This document shows positions 1-4,964 of a stretch of 6,942 nt of DNA, piece by piece. The notes beneath the pieces were generated by a model. That model ran no database searches and had not been told where the DNA came from. It saw only the letters and a program-made list of their open reading frames with translations. Position 1 is the first letter of the stretch. Every line of letters starts with the position of its first letter. Source of the stretch: JBGPBY01 sp041481485 (lineage in GTDB: Bacteria; Acidobacteriota; Terriglobia; 20CM-2-55-15). A program made the translations under genes and the position numbers. The stretch is from assembly GCA_041481485.1 (NCBI GenBank), contig JBGPBY010000399.1:1-6942 (forward strand), given 5' to 3'.

Positions 1-279
1 CCCGACTCTGCCGCCATGATCACGACGACATTTGGCCGGGCGTTCAATACTGCGACCATCCGCATTGCGCTGTATGGCATTTTCGATTTTGCGCCTTTGA
101 CCGCAGCGGAGATCGCGACGTTTCTGATGCACGGATTCCAGCTTCCCGAAATGCATGTCCCCGAAACGCTTCAGCCTTTTGCCGAGCGCTGGTGGGGCAT
201 GCTTCGTGCGGAATTGGAACCTCTTGTCGGTCGGAGGATTGATCCCCGTTATTTGGAAACCGTTAACCTTCTCCTGTAA
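1..279 (+). CDS. Unrecognised protein, C-terminal fragment (5' end cut by window edge)
   Basis: The reading frame is open from base 1 and ends at TAA 277-279. The visible 92 codons are therefore probably the tail of a longer gene. An ATG at 16 is in frame, but the sequence before it shows no Shine-Dalgarno site, so it is unlikely to be the true start. The fragment looks mostly helical. It has an aliphatic/aromatic stretch (IRIALYGIFDFAPL), then an acidic-amphipathic helix (TAAEIATFLMHGF), and a Trp-rich segment (ERWWGMLRAELEPL) before the end. I do not recognise the family. The TAAEIATFL segment loosely recalls the C-terminal ligand-binding domain of TetR-type regulators, but there is no helix-turn-helix in view to support that. 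It is convergent with the receptor gene, whose stop codon lies 14 bp away, and no clear terminator hairpin sits between them. Confidence 0.6.
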   Translation, partial: PDSAAMITTTFGRAFNTATIRIALYGIFDFAPLTAAEIATFLMHGFQLPEMHVPETLQPFAERWWGMLRAELEPLVGRRIDPRYLETVNLLL

Positions 280-293
280 TCCGGCACTACCCG

Positions 294-3200
294 TTAAAAG
301 CGAATCTTTACGCCAAGCATAATCTGCCGTGCGTCGGTGAGCAGGCCCGATGTGTTCGGGCCGGTCGCGAGACCAAAGGTCGCGCTGTTCATGATGGCAT
401 CCGGCGTCAGGAAATTATCGTGGTTGAATACGTTGAAAAAGTCGCCTCGAAACTCGACGGTGCGATCGCCGGCAACGGTGATTTTTCTGGCAAGCCCGAC
501 ATTCCAGTTCTGGAATCCCGGACCCCGGAAAGAGTTTCGCGGAAGAGTGCCGCCGTGAGGCATGGAATTCTGGTAGAAGCTCGTGACTCCGGAAGAACTG
601 GTGACATGGGGCGCTGTCACGATGCCGGTTCCGTCCTTGGGAATCGTAAAGGTTCGCAGATTTCCGGTGACGGGATCCATGAGGAGGATGCCGCCCGGGT
701 TCAGATCCGGTCTTGCTCCGGATGCGGTACCGCTTCCCATGGTGTCGATACCCATGCGAATGGAAAACGGCTGTCCGGACTGAAAATCGGAGAAGCCACT
801 GACGCGCCACCCGCCGAAGATATTTTTGAGAACCCTTGGCGAATTGGCGAACCATGGAATCGCATACATGTAATGAACGGCCAGCCGCTGCGGTCTGTCG
901 AACACGGAGCGGGACCATTCGTTTCGGTAGTTCAGGAAATCCTGAGGTGTTTGCGGGCTGGAAGCTGCAATGCTATTGGAGCTGGTAATATCATTGAGAG
1001 CTTCTTCGGCGTCGCTGAAGTTTGCGCTGTAGGTATAGTTCAATCCGATGGTGAAGTTGCCGTTGAACTTCCTGTCGAACTGAATATACCCCGCGTCATA
1101 ACGACCCTTCCCTGTAGTTTCAATCAGCTGGCGGGAGCCCCATGCCGGGTTGAGCCTGTCTGGCGCGGATGGGAATCCGTTCGGATTGATGCAGGTGCTA
1201 AGCGATGCCGTCGGCAAACTGCACGCGGCAATGACTGCTGCCGCTTTTGCCTCGGAAAGAATTCCGGGATTCGCCTGTCCCTGGCGAATGGCGTGATAGG
1301 AGCGATTTCCCGAATAACCCACTTCCACGACATAGTTCGAATTCCGTCCAATCTCCCGCTGAAAAATCAGCGTCCAGTAATTGGTTGTCGGATTTTGACT
1401 ATCCGATGGCATGTTGACGAATACGGAAGTCTTTGGATCCAGCGGCTGAATGGTTCCCGTCTTGGGTTGCAGAACGGGAAAAACATCGGAGGCATTGTTC
1501 AGAACCACGTTCGCTCCCGTTCGGGGATAGCTCGTGGCCGTATTCGCAATAATGTTGTAGAAAATAACGTCATATCCGATGGCAAAGCCGCCGCGTAGCG
1601 ATGATTTGCCGGGTCCCAGAAGTGTGCCCAACAGCCCACTCTGCCGATCCGGGCTATAGGCGAAACCGACTCGCGGGCCCCAGTTGTTCGTATCGCGTTT
1701 AACTGGACCGGGAACGCCGACGGCAAGGATTGCAGGATCTGTCGCTCCAAAAAACCCGTATGGAACCGAAGTGGTGTCATAGCGGATTCCGAGATTGACG
1801 GTCAGCGACTTCGACAGTTTCCAGTCATCCTGCGCAAAATACGCCTGGCTGAGTTGGCGGAGATTGAATGACTGGGCCTGGGTCAGAGCCTGGGTCAGGT
1901 TGCCCACGTTGTTCATGAAGTTGTCGAGAGTCGAAAAGGTCCATGTCCCTTTCGAATTGACCTGAAAATCGTTCAACAGATAATCCTGCTGCAGATCCCA
2001 ACCGAACTTTACGGAATGATGGCCGAGAATGTAGTTCGAAGTATTCTGGAACTGATACGTCTGCTCCGTTCGGTTCTGCGGGAAACCCGCGAATCCGCCA
2101 ATAGTGAACAGCGACGTGAGGGTGACTGTGGGGCTGACGGGATCTCGCTCCACGGTATTGTAAAGCCGTCGCATGTAGGCGAACCGCGCCTCGTTCACAA
2201 AATTGGATCCTATTGTTTTTGTATAACTGAGCGCGTGATTTTGCGCATGCGTGACTTCGTCGTCGCCCCATTGCGGGCCAAACGAGAGATTGTCGCCAAT
2301 CAGAAGTCGTTTGCGAAAATCCAGAACATAGCGGTAAGACATACGGTCCGTGCTGGAGATCCTGTGATCCAGCCGGATCGAGTTGTAGTACCCGTTTTGA
2401 GGTTGCGAAACCAACGGCACAAAGGTTCCCACCTCGACTGGAGTTCCATTTACCGTAATATTCTTGATCGTGTCAAAGCGGGGGATCGCCGCCCATGCGG
2501 ACGGAATAAAGCTGATCGCATTGAGCATCGCATCACGGCTTGCCTGGGACTGAACGACATTCCCGCTACTGTCTTTCCGCAGTGGAAGCGTCTGTAACGT
2601 GGCGTAACCGGCTGGTGTCGGAATTGTCGCAGCGCTTGAAGAGACCGCTGCGGGGGCGGAACGTTTCAGATTGGCCTGGAAAATTCCAAAGAAGAAGGTC
2701 TTCTCTTTGACGATCGGACCACCAAAACTAATGCCAAGCTGGTTGTTATTGAACATCGGAGTGCCGCACTCGGTTCCTGCCGAGACATCGCTGCACTTCT
2801 TAACTCCCGCGCGCCGGTTGGCCAGCGAGAGGGGTTCCAGAGCGTTGCCCCGGTAGAAATTCCAAAGTTCTCCGCGATAGTTGTTGGACCCGCCCTTGGT
2901 GATCACGTTTATCCGCGATCCGGTGCCCTTTCCGAATTCGACATCCGGATGAAATACCATGACCTGGTATTCCTGGATGCCCTCGGGAGGAATCTGCACA
3001 CTCGAGATTGTCACGAACCCGTCATTATTGTTCACGCCGTCTGTTGTGAAGTTCGCATTCCGGCCGCGCGCGCCATTGGTTGGGGCTTCGTTCTGCCCTG
3101 GGCCACGTATTACAAGCGGAGCAATATAGCTTTCACGTGAGGTGTTTCGATCGACGTTAATCGGGATATCCAGGATCTCCGCTTGCGAAAGGGATGTCTG

Positions 3201-3635
3201 GATGGTCGCATTCGTTTTGGCGATTTCTTCGCCGGCCGGTTCGATAACAGTCACGTTACTTTCCGGGCCGGCCACGTGAAGCATCCGATCGACGGTCCTT
3301 TCGACGGATGAGTTGACGGCAACCCCATTCTGAGGGCTCGTCTGAAATCCGGTCTTGCTGAACGTAATGGTGTATGGGCCCGGTTCGACTGCAGGCAATC
3401 GATAGAAGCCGTGTTCGTCCGTCACGGCAGTCATCGGAATGCCATTGTTCTGATTCGTTAACATGACACCCACGCCCGGAATCCCTCGCCTTTGCTCATC
3501 CACCACGGTTCCGGTCACGGATCCGCTGGTCTGCTGGGCATCCGTTCGCTGGATACCCATGATGAGAATTAGTGTAAGGGCCAACGCCAGACTGAGCTGT
3601 CGGCAAGGAAGTGTGCGGCAATTTTTTCCCAACAT
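294..3635 (-). CDS. Oar-like TonB-dependent outer-membrane receptor with N-terminal carboxypeptidase-regulatory-like domain
   Basis: This is a 1113-aa outer-membrane beta-barrel protein of the kind greatly expanded in Acidobacteriota. Such receptors are thought to import oligosaccharides, peptides or chelates using TonB energy; the substrate here cannot be read from sequence. Residues 1-33 form a signal peptide: basic Arg/Lys near the N-terminus, a core around SLALALTLILIMG, and likely cleavage after TDA33. Residues 35-120 are a carboxypeptidase-regulatory-like beta-sandwich (GTVVDEQRRGIPGVGV, then TDEHGFYRLPAVEPGPY). The plug spans about 128-255 and contains ARGRNANFTTDGVNNND and GSRINVITKGGSNNYRG. 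The rest is barrel, with AQDDWKLSKSLTVNLGIRYD near 601-620, SFRGPGFQNWNVGLARK near 1035-1051 and FFNVFNHDNF near 1066-1075. It ends in GVKIRF with a terminal Phe, as barrel proteins often do. I saw no clear TonB box. In-frame ATGs exist at 3671 and 3650. I chose 3635 because it alone has a strong GAGGGG site 7 nt upstream and gives a proper signal peptide. Confidence 0.93.
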   Translation of the reverse strand: MLGKNCRTLPCRQLSLALALTLILIMGIQRTDAQQTSGSVTGTVVDEQRRGIPGVGVMLTNQNNGIPMTAVTDEHGFYRLPAVEPGPYTITFSKTGFQTSPQNGVAVNSSVERTVDRMLHVAGPESNVTVIEPAGEEIAKTNATIQTSLSQAEILDIPINVDRNTSRESYIAPLVIRGPGQNEAPTNGARGRNANFTTDGVNNNDGFVTISSVQIPPEGIQEYQVMVFHPDVEFGKGTGSRINVITKGGSNNYRGELWNFYRGNALEPLSLANRRAGVKKCSDVSAGTECGTPMFNNNQLGISFGGPIVKEKTFFFGIFQANLKRSAPAAVSSSAATIPTPAGYATLQTLPLRKDSSGNVVQSQASRDAMLNAISFIPSAWAAIPRFDTIKNITVNGTPVEVGTFVPLVSQPQNGYYNSIRLDHRISSTDRMSYRYVLDFRKRLLIGDNLSFGPQWGDDEVTHAQNHALSYTKTIGSNFVNEARFAYMRRLYNTVERDPVSPTVTLTSLFTIGGFAGFPQNRTEQTYQFQNTSNYILGHHSVKFGWDLQQDYLLNDFQVNSKGTWTFSTLDNFMNNVGNLTQALTQAQSFNLRQLSQAYFAQDDWKLSKSLTVNLGIRYDTTSVPYGFFGATDPAILAVGVPGPVKRDTNNWGPRVGFAYSPDRQSGLLGTLLGPGKSSLRGGFAIGYDVIFYNIIANTATSYPRTGANVVLNNASDVFPVLQPKTGTIQPLDPKTSVFVNMPSDSQNPTTNYWTLIFQREIGRNSNYVVEVGYSGNRSYHAIRQGQANPGILSEAKAAAVIAACSLPTASLSTCINPNGFPSAPDRLNPAWGSRQLIETTGKGRYDAGYIQFDRKFNGNFTIGLNYTYSANFSDAEEALNDITSSNSIAASSPQTPQDFLNYRNEWSRSVFDRPQRLAVHYMYAIPWFANSPRVLKNIFGGWRVSGFSDFQSGQPFSIRMGIDTMGSGTASGARPDLNPGGILLMDPVTGNLRTFTIPKDGTGIVTAPHVTSSSGVTSFYQNSMPHGGTLPRNSFRGPGFQNWNVGLARKITVAGDRTVEFRGDFFNVFNHDNFLTPDAIMNSATFGLATGPNTSGLLTDARQIMLGVKIRF

Positions 3636-3642
3636 TCGATAT

Positions 3643-3648
3643 CCCCTC
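3643..3648 (-). promoter_or_regulatory. Ribosome binding site that fixes the receptor start
   Basis: On the minus strand this reads GAGGGG, followed by a 7-nt spacer and ATG at 3635. The upstream in-frame ATG at 3650 overlaps this site, and the one at 3671 lies before it. Using either would bury the Shine-Dalgarno site inside the gene and add 5 or 12 residues before the signal peptide. Confidence 0.75.
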
Positions 3649-3651
3649 ATA

Positions 3652-3670
3652 TGGTCTTGAAAAAAGACCA
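3652..3670 (-). promoter_or_regulatory. Stem-loop just upstream of the receptor ribosome binding site
   Basis: A perfect 7-bp inverted repeat (3652-3658 with 3664-3670, arms tggtctt and aagacca on the plus strand) encloses a 5-nt loop. In the receptor mRNA this hairpin ends three nt before the GAGGGG site. It could modulate ribosome access or protect the mRNA 5' region. On the minus strand it is followed by purine-rich sequence rather than a U-tract, so it is not a standard terminator. Confidence 0.45.
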
Positions 3671-3750
3671 ACCGAGACTGTTTCGGTGATAAGCCCGTTC
3701 AGCTTTAGGAAAGTCCACAAGAGAATCCGAAATGCACTACCAAAACCTTG

Positions 3751-3765
3751 GCGGACTCCATCCGC
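3751..3765 (-). promoter_or_regulatory. Leader stem-loop with GGA in the loop (hairpin 2)
   Basis: The minus strand reads GCGGA-TGGAG-TCCGC: a 5-bp GC-rich stem with a 5-nt loop exposing GGA. AUGGA matches the ANGGA core bound by CsrA/RsmA proteins. This is a match to a known motif, not proof of binding. Confidence 0.35.
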
Positions 3766-3778
3766 ACGCTCGCGTTCC

Positions 3779-3792
3779 AGGGCTCCTGCCCT
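3779..3792 (-). promoter_or_regulatory. Leader stem-loop with AGGA loop (hairpin 1)
   Basis: The minus strand reads AGGGC-AGGA-GCCCT: a perfect 5-bp stem with a tetraloop AGGA. It lies 13 nt upstream of hairpin 2 in the receptor leader and presents the same GGA core in its loop. Confidence 0.35.
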
Positions 3793-3839
3793 ATTTCAAG
3801 CGGGGGCAAAACGTGGTAAATCCCACAACAGACTTGGCC

Positions 3840-3867
3840 ATCTTACTACTGGGTCATGTTGTGTCAA
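3840..3867 (-). promoter_or_regulatory. Sigma70-type promoter for the receptor gene
   Basis: On the minus strand a perfect -35 box TTGACA (3867-3862) is followed by a 16-bp spacer and a -10-like TAAGAT (3845-3840, four of six matches to TATAAT). Transcription would begin near 3833, leaving an untranslated leader of about 200 nt before the receptor start at 3635. The -35 match is strong; the -10 match is moderate. Confidence 0.55.
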
Positions 3868-3890
3868 GGAATCCATAGGTTTTTGTCAAG
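3862..3890 (-). repeat. Two direct CTTGACA boxes, 22 bp apart
   Basis: The 7-mer tgtcaag (CTTGACA on the minus strand) occurs at 3862-3868 and again at 3884-3890. The start-to-start distance is 22 bp, close to two helical turns. The downstream copy is the -35 box of the proposed promoter. The upstream copy has no good -10 box 16-18 bp away (TGACAC at 17 bp is a poor match). It may therefore be a second weak promoter or part of a tandem site for a regulator. Confidence 0.45.
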
Positions 3891-3927
3891 CCTAAACTCC
3901 CCGAATACCCCCGTATTACGTGTGTTC

Positions 3928-3949
3928 CGCCGTCAGGTCATAGACGGCG
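3928..3949. promoter_or_regulatory. 7-bp inverted repeat, possible operator
   Basis: CGCCGTC (3928-3934) and GACGGCG (3943-3949) are perfect reverse complements separated by 8 nt (aggtcata). The dyad lies about 40 bp upstream of the second CTTGACA box and about 90 bp before the exonuclease ATG. It is followed by no T-run, so a terminator role is unlikely. A regulator-binding dyad serving the divergent genes is possible but unproven. Confidence 0.35.
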
Positions 3950-4015
3950 CATACATCCCGCCCACAAATTTCAGACTGACCCACTACCCTCCCCCGAACT
4001 GTCCCATTTCTCATT

Positions 4016-4021
4016 TAAAAT
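4016..4021 (+). promoter_or_regulatory. Weak -10-like box for the exonuclease gene
   Basis: TAAAAT matches TATAAT at five of six positions and sits 19 bp before the ATG at 4041. No convincing -35 box lies 16-18 bp upstream, where the sequence is C-rich. The resulting mRNA leader would be only about 12 nt, and the only ribosome-site candidate is a weak CCGGG near 4026-4030. Confidence 0.25.
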
Positions 4022-4040
4022 TTCGCCGGGTAATAGACGA

Positions 4041-4667
4041 ATGGGACAACCGGCAACTCTGGTCATCGACATTGAAACTGTGGGGCAGGATCTGGAAGCG
4101 ATTCCGGGACGCGCCAGGGAGATTCTCCTGGAATCGTGTGCGGAGGAAGATAAGCAGAAAGTCCTCGACGGTTTCGGCCTCGATCCCTGCACCGGCCGCA
4201 TCATCTGTATCGGCATGCACTGGATGGAACTCGACCGCTCCCGGGTCTATTGCCAGACTGAAGAAGGAGAACTCCTGGCCAATTTCTGGTCCGACATCGG
4301 ACAGATCCGTCCTCAGCGTTTCGTGACCTTCAACGGCAAATCCTTCGATTTTCCCTATATCAACGTTCGCAGCGCCATTCTTGGGATTCCCGTCCCGAGA
4401 GATATCTTCCTGGATGCACGGCGATTTTCAACCGATCGCCATTTCGACGTTCGCGAGGTGCTCACGAATTTTGACCGGTACAAGAAGGGCACACTCGAGT
4501 TTTTCTGCGAGATCTTCGGTGTCCCTTCACCAAAAGACGGGATCAGCGGAAGCAAAGTCGGGGAATTCTATAAAGCCGGCAGACTGGATGACATCGCCCG
4601 CTACTGTCTTGCCGACTGCAAAGCCACCGGCGAACTGTATCTTAAACTCAGGAATTATTATCGATGA
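4041..4667 (+). CDS. Stand-alone DEDDy 3'-5' exonuclease domain protein (ribonuclease H-like fold)
   Basis: This 208-aa protein matches the exonuclease domain of family B DNA polymerases occurring alone (the family Pfam calls DNA_pol_B_exo2, often annotated 'predicted 3'-5' exonuclease related to the exonuclease domain of PolB'). All DEDDy motifs are visible. Motif I is VIDIET with D10 and E12. Motif II is TFNGKSFDFPYI with N98 and D103. Motif III is Y188-C-L-A-D192. These acidic residues would bind two metal ions that hydrolyse a 3'-terminal nucleotide from DNA or RNA. The protein covers only the nuclease domain, with no polymerase or helicase part, no signal peptide and no membrane segment, so it should be cytoplasmic. 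The ATG at 4041 is the only good start, although its Shine-Dalgarno site is weak. The end overlaps the convergent membrane-protein gene by 10 bp. Its biological substrate is not known. Confidence 0.88.
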   Translation: MGQPATLVIDIETVGQDLEAIPGRAREILLESCAEEDKQKVLDGFGLDPCTGRIICIGMHWMELDRSRVYCQTEEGELLANFWSDIGQIRPQRFVTFNGKSFDFPYINVRSAILGIPVPRDIFLDARRFSTDRHFDVREVLTNFDRYKKGTLEFFCEIFGVPSPKDGISGSKVGEFYKAGRLDDIARYCLADCKATGELYLKLRNYYR

Positions 4668-4906
4668 CGTTTCGGCGCCGGCAGGCCGATATCGCGTGCG
4701 CGTCCGAGATTGTAAAAAATGCCAATGGAGGCCAGCACGCCGGCGATCCCGGAAATAATGAAAGCAATGGTATTGCTGACCCGGAGAGCGGAAACCATCT
4801 CATAGATGCTGAAGACGAAAAACATGAATGAGGCAACAGCCAGCAGAAGACGGTATACCAGAGTCTCTCGAAACGGCTGTACTGCAGATTTCTTTTTGAT
4901 TCGCAT
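4658..4906 (-). CDS. Small protein with two predicted membrane helices, unknown function
   Basis: From ATG 4906 this encodes 82 residues. A basic N-terminus (MRIKKK) precedes helix 1 at about 18-38 (LLLAVASFMFFVFSIYEMV). Helix 2 lies at about 46-66 (TIAFIISGIAGVLASIGIFYNL), and the tail is basic (APKRHR). The basic residues on both ends favour both termini inside. I do not recognise a family. The frame continues to ATG 4948 (96 aa), with a further ATG at 4915. None of the three has a clear Shine-Dalgarno site. I prefer 4906 because the added codons include two consecutive ATA and because 4948 would leave only 8 bp before the divergent ThyX-like gene. The clear two-helix pattern and fit between neighbours suggest a real gene, but the length is short and it could still be a chance frame. 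Confidence 0.6.
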   Translation of the reverse strand: MRIKKKSAVQPFRETLVYRLLLAVASFMFFVFSIYEMVSALRVSNTIAFIISGIAGVLASIGIFYNLGRARDIGLPAPKRHR

Positions 4907-4921
4907 CCGGCCCATGGCCGC

Positions 4922-4928
4922 TATTATG
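4922..4928. promoter_or_regulatory. Two-way -10-like box between the divergent genes
   Basis: The plus strand has TATTAT (4922-4927) and the minus strand CATAAT (4928-4923); each matches TATAAT at five of six positions. No good -35 box is correctly spaced on either side. If used on the minus strand, transcription would begin near 4916, which would favour ATG 4906 as the start of the small membrane protein. If used on the plus strand it would give the ThyX-like mRNA a leader of about 22 nt. Confidence 0.22.
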
Positions 4929-4946
4929 TCAAACCCGAAACCAATC

Positions 4947-4964
4947 ATGGGGATTTATGACTGA
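4947..4964 (+). promoter_or_regulatory. Five-codon mini-ORF overlapping the ThyX-like start
   Basis: An ATG at 4947 opens a frame encoding MGIYD and stopping at TGA 4962-4964, overlapping the main ATG at 4957 in another frame. The purine run GGGGA (4949-4953) lies inside it and is the only Shine-Dalgarno-like sequence for the main gene. It may be chance; if translated, it would couple or compete with initiation of the ThyX-like gene. Confidence 0.2.

Larger units (their letters stand above)
3636..4040. other. Divergent intergenic region between receptor and exonuclease genes
   Basis: This 405-bp region has no convincing gene on either strand. The receptor side (about 3636-3833) would be a transcribed leader of roughly 200 nt, if the promoter at 3840-3867 is right. 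That leader carries three short stem-loops. Two CTTGACA boxes lie at 3862-3890, a 7-bp dyad at 3928-3949 and a TAAAAT box at 4016-4021. No tRNA or recognisable riboswitch class was seen in the leader. Part of it (about 3745-3795) has the look of an intergenic dispersed repeat, but the window contains no second copy, so that is not claimed. Confidence 0.7.

Noticed and set aside
280..293. Shared terminator between the two convergent genes at the left edge
   Set aside because: The 14-bp gap and its flanks show no hairpin with a T-tract on either strand.
420..1598. Long plus-strand open frame of 392 codons inside the receptor region
   Set aside because: It is the mirror of the receptor gene, with mixed Arg/Gly/Ser-rich composition and no recognisable domain. 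The minus-strand receptor is unmistakable over the same bases.
1825..2271. Second minus-strand frame of 148 codons
   Set aside because: It lies wholly within the receptor gene in another frame and is rich in Arg, His and Ser with no family features.
3636..3833. Cobalamin or other known riboswitch in the receptor leader
   Set aside because: I looked for the conserved cobalamin-box core and for other common riboswitch cores and did not see them; only short independent hairpins are visible.
3856..4326. Plus-strand frame of 156 codons crossing the intergenic region into the exonuclease gene
   Set aside because: Its second half overlaps the exonuclease gene in a different frame, and its first half runs over the receptor promoter and dyad; the protein has no domain pattern.
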